From positions 4,650,001-4,714,000 of the forward strand of contig JADJXK010000002.1 in assembly GCA_016710325.1 (NCBI GenBank): a stretch of 64,000 nt of DNA, written 5' to 3'. The notes below the pieces were generated by a model. The model did not search any database, had not been told where the DNA came from, and saw nothing but the letters and a program-made list of their open reading frames with translations. How positions within the stretch are numbered: position 1 is the stretch's first letter; every line of letters begins with the position of its first letter. A program made the translations under genes and the position numbers. The stretch comes from Candidatus Leptofilum proximum (GTDB lineage Bacteria > Chloroflexota > Anaerolineae > Promineifilales > Promineifilaceae). Below, one piece after another: positions 34,796 to 42,435 of the stretch.

Positions 34796-37309
34796 ATGTT
34801 AGCAAAAACTCAACTTCGAACAGCCAAATTCGCTTTGCAGATAACCGTTATCTCTCTGCTCATCCTGCTTGTATTCCAGGTCACCCAGACATCTGGTGCG
34901 AACGAACCAATCACCATACTGCCACTGGGTGACTCCATCACCCAGGGTGAAAACCAGAGTAGAAATAAGTACAACAGCTACCGTCGTGCTTTGTGGCAAA
35001 TGCTGCAAACAAACGGATACACCAACGTTGATTTTGTTGGCTCGTGGGACGTTGCTTATCCCAACCAACCACCGCCTAATCCCGATTTTGATATGGACCA
35101 TGAAGGTCACTGGGGGTGGTACGCGGAAGAAATGATCAATGGCTGTGATGGCTGCCCTGTTAATTCCGGCAGCGGAAAGCTGGCCGATTGGCTGCAAGGC
35201 TACACGCCCGATATTGTGCTGCTGCACGTTGGCTCCAATGACCTGAAAGATCCTGGCAGTGATGCCGCTGTGGTAGCTCAGACCATTAACGAGATAGGCC
35301 AGATCATTGATATTTTGCGAATTGATAACCCTGACGTAACGATTTTGTTGGCCCAGTTGATCCCTTCCACGCATCCACTTCGCGCTCAGCGCGTGCCGCT
35401 GCTGAATGCGGAAATTCCGGCCCTGGCGGCGAGCAAGACACAGCCTAATTCACCGGTGATGGTCGTTGACCACTTTAGTGACTTTAGCGCTACGGCCGAC
35501 ACCTACGATGGAACGCACCCGAATGTGGCCGGTGAGCAGAAGATGGCTCAGAGCTGGTTTGATGCGCTGGAGCCATTGCTAGACGGCACGCCGTCAGCAA
35601 CTTCGACCAACACTCCTCCGGTAACCGCTACGAACACGGCCGTATCGTCAACCGTCACAGCTACACCCACCGGGTCCACCTGCGGCAGCAGCACCGTTCT
35701 GATTGTGGGCGATTCGCAAACACTGTCGGCGCCAGACCAGGCATTGGTGGATCGGCTGGTGGCGCAGGGGCACGGGGTGGTCATTCGTGGTCAAAATGAA
35801 GTGGTAAGTGGCGATGCCGTTGGCAAAGACCTCATCATGATCTCGGATTCCATCAATTCACGCAATGTTGGTAGTACCTTTACTGACACAGCTGTGCCGG
35901 TGATCATTTGGGAGTCGGGCTTGTACGACGACATGAAGCTGACCGGCAGCGTGGTGGGCGTAGATTACAACTACATCAACAACCAAACGCAGCTGGCGAT
36001 TGTTAATGGCAGCCATCCCCTGGCTGGTGGGCTGGCCGAGGGGACGGTGACGGTGGTCACGGTACCGCATCGCTTCTACTGGGGCGTGCCGACGGGGGAT
36101 GCCATCACGATTGCCACGCTGGCGGATGATGCCAGCCGCAGCGCCATTTTTGCCTACGAAGCCGGGGATGCCATGGTGGGCATGACGGCGCCAGCGCGGC
36201 GCGTGGCGTTTTTCAATGGCAGCAGCCCAGACTACAACGCGCAGGCATGGCAGTTGTTTGATGCCGCCGTTGTCTGGTCCCTAAATTGTGATGAACCTCC
36301 AACACCGACGGCGACGCCAACACTCCCGTTGGCCACAGCAACCTCTACAAACACGGCCGTTCCAACAAACACGGCGACTGCTACCGCTACGGAAGTTGTA
36401 GCAACTGCAACGAATACACCCATAGCAACAGAAACGCCTACCGGTACCGCTACGGCCGTTCCGACAAACACGGCCACGGCTACCGCAACCAGTACGGCCG
36501 TTGCAGCAACCGCAACGAATACGCCCACAGCGACAGAAACGCCACCACCACCGACGGCAACCGCTACGTCAACGGCGACGGCAACACCTACTGGTTCCAC
36601 TTGTAGCGCGGCTACTATCTTGTTTGTGGGCGATTCGCAAACATTGTCGGTACCAGACCAGGCATTGGTGGACCGGCTGGTGGCGCAGGGGCACGAGGTG
36701 ATCATCCGCGGCCAAAACGAGGTGGTGAGCGGCGATGCCGTCGGCAAAGACCTCATCATGATCTCGGATTCCATCAATTCACGCAATGTTGGTAGTACCT
36801 TTACTGACACAGCTGTGCCGGTGATCATTTGGGAGTCGGGCTTGTACGACGACATGAAGCTGACCGGCAGCGTGGTGGGCGTAGATTACAACTACATCAA
36901 CAACCAAACGCAGCTGGCGATTGTTAATGGCAGCCATCCCCTGGCTGGTGGGCTGGCCGAGGGGACGGTGACGGTGGTCACGGTACCGCATCGCTTCTAC
37001 TGGGGCGTGCCGACGGGGGATGCCATCACGATTGCCACGCTGGCGGATGATGCCAGCCGCAGCGCCATTTTTGCCTACGAAGCCGGGGATGCCATGGTGG
37101 GCATGACGGCGCCAGCGCGGCGCGTGGCGTTTTTCAATGGCAGCAGCCCAGACTACAATGGACAGGCGTGGCAGTTGTTTGACGCCGCCACTGTTTGGGC
37201 GCTGGGATGTGAGGAACCAGTAATTGTGTCATCGAATGAGAACTGGTCGCTGTTTATTGATTGGCTGCGGCAGGCGGCTCAATTGGCAGCCAATCTGGCT
37301 GGCGATTAA
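34796..37309 (+). CDS. Secreted SGNH hydrolase with duplicated C-terminal domain
   Basis: 837-residue exported protein. Signal peptide about 1-33. The SGNH esterase domain (about 38-262) has LPLGDSITQG, GSNDLKD and DGTHPN as blocks I, III and V. Two copies of a roughly 200-residue domain follow (about 297-498 and 604-805), each opening with GDSQTLSxPDQALVDRLV. They are joined by a low-complexity Thr/Ala/Pro linker of about 100 residues. The two copies share a perfect 416-bp DNA repeat. The repeated domain is not recognised by me; it may bind carbohydrate. An acyl-ester hydrolase of surface glycan is the likely role. Confidence 0.85.
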   Translation: MLAKTQLRTAKFALQITVISLLILLVFQVTQTSGANEPITILPLGDSITQGENQSRNKYNSYRRALWQMLQTNGYTNVDFVGSWDVAYPNQPPPNPDFDMDHEGHWGWYAEEMINGCDGCPVNSGSGKLADWLQGYTPDIVLLHVGSNDLKDPGSDAAVVAQTINEIGQIIDILRIDNPDVTILLAQLIPSTHPLRAQRVPLLNAEIPALAASKTQPNSPVMVVDHFSDFSATADTYDGTHPNVAGEQKMAQSWFDALEPLLDGTPSATSTNTPPVTATNTAVSSTVTATPTGSTCGSSTVLIVGDSQTLSAPDQALVDRLVAQGHGVVIRGQNEVVSGDAVGKDLIMISDSINSRNVGSTFTDTAVPVIIWESGLYDDMKLTGSVVGVDYNYINNQTQLAIVNGSHPLAGGLAEGTVTVVTVPHRFYWGVPTGDAITIATLADDASRSAIFAYEAGDAMVGMTAPARRVAFFNGSSPDYNAQAWQLFDAAVVWSLNCDEPPTPTATPTLPLATATSTNTAVPTNTATATATEVVATATNTPIATETPTGTATAVPTNTATATATSTAVAATATNTPTATETPPPPTATATSTATATPTGSTCSAATILFVGDSQTLSVPDQALVDRLVAQGHEVIIRGQNEVVSGDAVGKDLIMISDSINSRNVGSTFTDTAVPVIIWESGLYDDMKLTGSVVGVDYNYINNQTQLAIVNGSHPLAGGLAEGTVTVVTVPHRFYWGVPTGDAITIATLADDASRSAIFAYEAGDAMVGMTAPARRVAFFNGSSPDYNGQAWQLFDAATVWALGCEEPVIVSSNENWSLFIDWLRQAAQLAANLAGD
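35822..36237 (+). repeat. 416-bp perfect direct repeat, copy A
   Basis: Bases 35822-36237 are identical to 36743-37158 (offset 921) as compared line by line. Flanking sequence of the same domain differs at many synonymous sites, which points to recent duplication or gene conversion of this part only. Confidence 0.95.
36743..37158 (+). repeat. 416-bp perfect direct repeat, copy B
   Basis: Second copy of the repeat at 35822-36237, inside the same gene and in the same frame. Recombination between the two would delete exactly 307 codons, leaving a one-domain protein. Confidence 0.95.
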
Positions 37310-38021
37310 CGTCCTGTTTTTTTTTCGAAGCGAGTCGGTTCACCGTTGTCGATTGCAGCTGGAGTAGCAACCGCTGCCATCGCCGATGGCGAGGTTCCAG
37401 ACCCAAAAGCAGCTTTCTTCCTCAATCAGTTGCGCTTAGCCAGCTCGACAGCTCAAATAAGTGACAGATAAGAACGGCCGTTTCCTGCCGTGAAGAAGGC
37501 GTAAAGAAATGCCCCTGGCAAAAATTCGGCCGTTCTTCGCTGTTTCGGCAAAAAGATTACCAAAAACTCCCCAACTGCCCTTGATTTAGCCCCAAGCCCC
37601 TAAAAATTGACAGATTTTTGCCGCCAAATAACAAGATTAGGACGGCCGTACTGTGCGTTTTTTCCTATTCACCCGCCATTGGCATCGTCGCTATCATGCG
37701 GCCATGAATGAATACAGATTTGACATAACACAAATTACTTAGCTAGAAGGAGGTGAGGCCGGACACAATTCAAGGTTTATGGAAGCAAACAAGATACGAA
37801 GAAGCATTGGCAGAGAAAAGCAAGTTCCCCCGTCTGTCAATTTATTAAAAGCTGCAAAGCGTGAAGAGCTATCAGGCAGCGAGGGTTACTTATCCCACTT
37901 TTTATTTTGTTGTGTCATTCTTGCCAGATGAAATAACCCGGATGCGATTGCTTAGTTGAGCATTAAGCAGCAAATTCCTGCCTGAAAGCGGTAACAATTT
38001 GAGCAATTAAGGAGCAGATTG
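37310..38021. other. Non-coding stretch with a long-range inverted repeat
   Basis: No convincing gene. Two 11-base arms containing the ACGGCCGT-type core (37470-37480 and 37527-37537) are inverted to one another with a 46-base loop. A further ACGGCCGT is at 37643. A short open frame with a GGAGG-like sequence at 37747 was judged too weak. The 3' end holds the promoter and AAGGAG site of the next gene. Confidence 0.5.
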
Positions 38022-39701
38022 ATGAAACCCGCAACAAAATTAGAGCGTGCTATCCTCTTAATTAGTTTATTGATCGCAATTTCTACTCTGATTTTTGATT
38101 CCGCTTCAGCCCGTATTAATGAGAGTGTAAATATAACTTTTCCCAATCAAACAGGTACGCTCTGGTCACCTTACCTGGAGTGGACTCTTTCAAATTCTAC
38201 GTACAGCGGAAACCCGTTCGATTTAGTGGCAACTGTGACGTTTACGCATAGCTCTTCCGGTGAAACACGGACGAGCCAAATGTTTTATGACGGAAACAAC
38301 ACATGGAAGTTTCGCTTTGCCGGGACGCGCACAGGGAACTGGAGCTTCGTTACAGAAAGCAGCGACACTGATCTGGATGCCCATACCGGCACAGCAACAA
38401 TCAACCCTAATCCAGATTCCCCTGGTTTTGTGACCCATTATGGTAACAAGTGGATGCGTTCTGGTAATAATAAGGCGTTTGTGCCCCAATTTGTGATGGT
38501 GAGCGGCCCTCAAGATTATTTGAATAATCCTGGTCGTGTGGATGATGAGATTCAAACGTTTTTTGTAGAGCATGGCTTTAACGGCATGCACACACCGGTC
38601 TTTTGCCGTTGGTTCGACATTAACGAACCCGACTGCGATCAAATTAGTGGCAGCAGTCCAAATCCAGATACACAGACGTTTGAAGCGCTAGAATTGATGG
38701 TAACAAAGGTATACAATGCCGGCGGCGTGGTGCATATTTGGATGTGGGGCGATGATCAACGAAAGCAAAACCCCAATTATTTACCAGGGGGCATCAACGG
38801 CCCAGTAGATCTTCGACTGCAGCGATATATTGCGGCACGGCTTGGCCCACTGCCTGGATGGACGATGGGATATGGATTCGATTTGTTTGAATGGACAGAT
38901 GAACCAAAATTGACTGCATGGCATACTTACATGCAGGCCCATTTAGGCTGGACGCATTTACTGGGAGCACGATCTCAAAAAAATCAGCTTATGCAGCTAT
39001 CAGAGGCAATGGATTATTCTTCTTATGAACAGCATCAGCCGGATTATGATATTTATGTGGAAACGATTGAAGCAAGGCCCCAGGAACCTTCTTTTTCCGA
39101 AGATCGTTTCCGCATTCGTAATGAAGGGAATCCAAAAGATTATACGATGCTGTTGACACGGCGTGGGCTTTGGCATTCGGCGATGGCTGGCGGGATTGCT
39201 AATATATGGGGTAACTTATTTGGAGATACAAGTGCCAACGAGGGAGAGGGAACATCGTTATCCTACTCAAATCCAGAATGGATTCGAACGTACGCGAATT
39301 TTATGAACGATAGGTTTTTTGCGGACATGACGCGGTGCAATAATCTAACGAACGGTGTTTGTTTGAAACGGCCGAACAACATTGATTATCTTTTTTATGC
39401 AGAGGATGTGAGTTCGGTCCAATTGAATCTTTCAGGGATGGTCGGTATGCAAACGGCCGTTGCTGTGGACACTGCATCTACTTATTCAGAAATCCTGTTG
39501 GGACAATTGAACCCCACCGATCAAATATGGTCCGCTCCTTATAAATCTGACTGGGCTATTGCCGTGGGACAATTCATCGAGCCTGCTTGTGTCCAGGTAA
39601 CAATGAATGCGCCGGTTTCCCCATCTGCTATGTCCTTGGAAGGTTTCACATACAACATTTTCCTGCCTGTTGTTATGAACCAACATTGTCCCGGCTCATA
39701 A
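38022..39701 (+). CDS. Secreted DUF5060 glycosidase-like protein
   Basis: 559 residues with a signal peptide (about 1-30), DUF5060 domain (about 38-135, GTLWSPYLEWTLSNSTYSGN) and the same C-terminal enzyme-like domain as the 32535 gene (GFNGMHTPVFCRWFD, WTMGYGFDLFEW). It lacks the membrane part and instead ends in a FLPVVMN tail. An AAGGAG site stands seven bases before the ATG at 38022. Base composition is clearly more AT-rich than that of its paralogue and it has only one ACGGCCGT, suggesting a different history. A role in surface glycan remodelling is inferred. Confidence 0.8.
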   Translation: MKPATKLERAILLISLLIAISTLIFDSASARINESVNITFPNQTGTLWSPYLEWTLSNSTYSGNPFDLVATVTFTHSSSGETRTSQMFYDGNNTWKFRFAGTRTGNWSFVTESSDTDLDAHTGTATINPNPDSPGFVTHYGNKWMRSGNNKAFVPQFVMVSGPQDYLNNPGRVDDEIQTFFVEHGFNGMHTPVFCRWFDINEPDCDQISGSSPNPDTQTFEALELMVTKVYNAGGVVHIWMWGDDQRKQNPNYLPGGINGPVDLRLQRYIAARLGPLPGWTMGYGFDLFEWTDEPKLTAWHTYMQAHLGWTHLLGARSQKNQLMQLSEAMDYSSYEQHQPDYDIYVETIEARPQEPSFSEDRFRIRNEGNPKDYTMLLTRRGLWHSAMAGGIANIWGNLFGDTSANEGEGTSLSYSNPEWIRTYANFMNDRFFADMTRCNNLTNGVCLKRPNNIDYLFYAEDVSSVQLNLSGMVGMQTAVAVDTASTYSEILLGQLNPTDQIWSAPYKSDWAIAVGQFIEPACVQVTMNAPVSPSAMSLEGFTYNIFLPVVMNQHCPGS

Positions 39702-39770
39702 GCGAGTTTTCGCTTATGGACAGCAGCGTGCTGCAAATATGTGTACACATGTTTGCAGCTACGCTTTGTT
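39697..39770 (+). terminator. Two consecutive hairpins after the DUF5060 gene
   Basis: A hairpin of CATAAGCGA and its complement (39697-39718) overlaps the stop codon. A second, long stem around TGTGTACACA (about 39724-39765) follows and runs into a TTGTTTTT tract. This is a good rho-independent terminator for the glycan cluster. Confidence 0.65.
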
Positions 39771-39832
39771 TTTGCTGATTGTAAGATTATCAGTAGATCG
39801 AAATGAGTAGACAAAATCAATAAAGAGCCACC

Positions 39833-40471
39833 ATGAATCCAACACCCTTCCAAAATGGAGGATTCAAAGTGGCTAAGCAAAATAGTATCAACAGGCAGCT
39901 GAGCGCACAAGACGTTTATCAATTGGTCAGCGACACGCGACAAGAACATTTCCAATTGGATATAAAGAACCGAGATTACACCGCTCAAGACATTTGGGAT
40001 GTACTGGTAGCCGCCTCGGTCGAGCGCATCAGCATCAAGGTGGCCAGCAAGCTCTTGGAAGCAACCCCCAGCTGCACCATGGTGCGTACGCTGATCAAAA
40101 CAATGTTGCAAGATGTGGACCAGATGGCCGATGTGGAAAGGCGGGTTAATGAGTTGCTCACTGTCCGGTTGCCGCACCAGTTGCTCAAAAGCAAACTACC
40201 AGCAGCCATCGACTTGACGGAACTGCCCTATTATGGATAGTATCCACCAGATGACCCCTACGTGTGTCGGGGACGAGCCAGGGAAGGCACAACCCATTTC
40301 TTTGTATTTGCCACCTTGTGTTGTCAAAAAGAAAAAGCGTTACATCTTGGGCCTGGTGCTGATGCGACGTAGAGAAAAAGCGCAGGCTGTCGTGGAACGG
40401 TTGCTGGCGTATGGACGGCGCTTGGGATTGCGTCTCCAACGGCTCTATCTTGACCGTGGTTTTGATAACAA
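39833..40471 (+). pseudogene. ISH3-like transposase, frameshifted and truncated
   Basis: Remnant of a DDE transposase. The first frame (39833-40240) covers the N-terminal helical part and the first catalytic strand IDLTELPYYG. The reading then jumps to another frame (to 40471) that carries KKKRYILGLVLMRR and LQRLYLDRGFDNN, the second Asp region. The rest of the protein is missing where the IS5-like element begins. The pattern D-x-T-x-x-P-Y-Y-G and LDRGF suggests ISH3/IS4-like enzymes. It is certainly inactive. Confidence 0.7.
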
Positions 40472-41280
40472 TAGACATTATTGGAAATAAAAATCGATAA
40501 GGTTGACAGATTCCATAGGTGAGCGATGAGCCACTTGCAAGTTGTGCAAGCCACAAGCCAACTCTATGATAAAGTCGTCAAAATCGCTTTTCCAATTCCG
40601 CAGCACATCTTTGACAATCCGACAGCGTTTAACACCAGCAATGATAATCTCAGCAATAGTACGTCCTGAAGAAATACAACGATTGATGAATCGTTCGCCG
40701 ATAGAAAGCGCTTTGCCACGGGGTTTCTTCTTTCGGTTGCCGGATGATAACCTGCTCTGGATTAAAGCCTTGAAATCCCGTATCCTGCTCCAGTAGGGTT
40801 CGGTTAGGAAAATGCAAATTGGCTTCATCGGCCAACTTCTTGTTATGCTTTTTGCCGGGAGACATGGCACTGAGGCAACAAACCCGGCGGCTCTCAGGAT
40901 GAACGACCAAATGATTTTTGACCGTATGGGCTTTTTTCTTGCCACTGTAAGACGCTTTTTGCTTTTCCTGGTCTTTCGGTCGCTGCCGCCGACGGTCGCT
41001 GCCATCTTGAGCAAAAGTGAGCGCCTCGTTTTCACGCAGAATCGTCGACAAGCGCGTGCCCTCCCGCTCAGGCAGATGACCCAACTTAGCCAAGGCACGT
41101 TTTAATAGCTTGACCACACGATGAATCCAGCTGTTAGCTTGTCCCTGGCTCAAGCCAAAGAAAAAGGCCAGCACCTCTTGGATATCGTAAGATAATATGA
41201 GACAGTACCTCTTTGATTTGTTATATGGTTGGCTGATTTTACAGTCTTTCGAGGTACTGTCTTATTTCCAATAATGTCTA
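40472..41280 (-). mobile_element. IS5-family-like element with 19-bp inverted ends
   Basis: Ends 40472-40490 and 41262-41280 are perfect inverted repeats (TAGACATTATTGGAAATAA). If the outer TA is counted as target, the element is 40474-41278 with a TA duplication, as seen in part of the IS5 family. The inside is a single decayed transposase on the minus strand. The element interrupts the ISH3-like pseudogene. At about 0.8 kb it is shorter than most IS5 members, consistent with an internal deletion. Confidence 0.75.
40478..41230 (-). pseudogene. IS5-family (DDE_Tnp_4-like) transposase, truncated and frameshifted
   Basis: The first frame has FFFGLSQGQANSWIHR (helix-turn-helix part), QDGSDRRRQRPKDQEKQK with the first catalytic Asp, and SGKKKAHTVKN, the hallmark of this transposase group. 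The reading must slip by one base near 40720 to continue as KKKPRGKALS and end with GERFINR and VLRNWKSDFDDF. The usual first 60-70 residues are absent. The one-base shift lies in a run reading AAAGAAGAAA, so a programmed frameshift is possible, but the missing N-terminus argues for decay. Confidence 0.7.
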
Positions 41281-41456
41281 ATCTAGAGCGGAGAGACTAC
41301 CAGGTATGGTTCATTGAAGATTATGGATTTGAGCTAAATAATCATAGTAGAATCATAGCAGGTTGGCTGGAAGGCAACTGCTCAGTTGCTAAAAACCTGG
41401 ATCAATTTGTTAGGGGACACAATTGGAAATTTCGGGTACATCAGTGCACGCAGTAA
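41274..41456 (+). pseudogene. Unidentified ORF remnant next to the IS5-like end
   Basis: A 60-codon frame starting at an ATG inside the right inverted repeat and containing YQVWFIEDYGFELNNHSRII. The sequence looks protein-like (balanced composition, no low complexity) but has no ribosome binding site and starts inside the IS end. It is probably the tail of a gene cut by the transposition. It is not recognisably the missing half of the ISH3-like transposase. Confidence 0.35.
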
Positions 41457-41585
41457 CCGGAATGACAAATAACTTGTATTGCGATGTAGGGTAAACGCAA
41501 TTGCAGGCGATTTTTCGAACGACTAAACTCGGAGACAATAACGTTTCCAAAAATCCCTGGGTCTTTGGGATTTCGTGGGGTATGG

Positions 41586-42434
41586 TCACCTATCACTGGT
41601 AATTTCTTCTGCTTGGAAAGCGATCTGCACGGCCGTTTCCGCCACCACCTCATACGCCTTCACCAACCAGCGGCGAGACTCAGGGAAAAAGTTCGGGTCG
41701 CCTAAGCGTTCCAGTAAGGGATAAGGTTCCTCGGCCGGGGCGATGCGCACGGCAAAATTTTCCAGCGCCGGGTCAGTCTGCCAAAAGTTGTTCAGAGATT
41801 CGGACAAGGGAAGCGCGGGGCTGTGTTCGGGGGCAACGGCCGTTTCCACATCAGCCAACCCACTGCCCAAAGAAGCCAAAATCGCTTCCTGCGCCTTGCC
41901 CCGCAAGCGGAACAGCAGGAACGGATCTTCGTCGAATCGCTCGGCCAAAATATAGTGTACCGCCGCCAGATGTTTGCACACATCGGCCGGGTCGGGACAA
42001 CTGCAGCCCTGGACCAACTCGCGACGGCCAGGGAACAAATCCAGCTTCACTGCCTGAAACGCCTCTTCAATCTCTTGCGGCATTTCCCCGGCCAGCAGTT
42101 GCGCTACGAAGTACGGCCGTTCCGCCAGTGCCGCTATCACCTTCTCCCACGCCTTCTCCGAAAGCGGTGTGAGGGAGATGGTTACTCTGTAGGGCTTTCG
42201 CTGTGACCCCTGCACTTTGGCCTTAATCTCCCCCTTGCTCTCTTCCAGTGATAAAACCTGACCCTTGCGCGCATAGGTGCGGCCCCGCTGCAAACGGCCG
42301 CGGTCCATCACCCGCTCCATCGCCGTCAGCCAGCGGGTTGCCCACCAATTTTTGACAAAATTGCCTCGTTTGCTTTTTGCCTTAATCCCTTTGTCTGTTT
42401 CAATGGTGGGTTTATAGTCGTAGTACCATCCCAT
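41586..42434 (-). CDS. SWIM zinc-finger protein
   Basis: 282-residue protein with the SWIM metal-binding pattern CSCPDPADVCKHLAAVHY (CxC...CxH) at about residues 145-162. The N-terminus (MGWYYDYKPTIETDKG, then KNWWATRWLTAMERV) is typical of bacterial SWIM proteins encoded beside SNF2 helicases. SWIM domains bind DNA or protein; the partner is probably the helicase encoded one base upstream. The pair is common in bacteria, and its physiological role is not established. Confidence 0.9.
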   Translation of the reverse strand: MGWYYDYKPTIETDKGIKAKSKRGNFVKNWWATRWLTAMERVMDRGRLQRGRTYARKGQVLSLEESKGEIKAKVQGSQRKPYRVTISLTPLSEKAWEKVIAALAERPYFVAQLLAGEMPQEIEEAFQAVKLDLFPGRRELVQGCSCPDPADVCKHLAAVHYILAERFDEDPFLLFRLRGKAQEAILASLGSGLADVETAVAPEHSPALPLSESLNNFWQTDPALENFAVRIAPAEEPYPLLERLGDPNFFPESRRWLVKAYEVVAETAVQIAFQAEEITSDR

Positions 42435-42435
42435 G

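Noticed and set aside
36292..36600. Thr/Ala-rich stretch as a separate repeat element
   Set aside because: It is an in-frame low-complexity linker typical of secreted proteins, explained by the gene itself.
37740..37900. c-di-GMP or similar riboswitch upstream of the secreted DUF5060 gene
   Set aside because: The sequence lacks the conserved aptamer core; only superficial similarity in GCAAAC-like words.
37747..37934. Small ORF starting MEANKIRRSIGREK
   Set aside because: The GGAGG-like sequence is too far from the ATG and the frame is short; no protein-like conservation can be judged.
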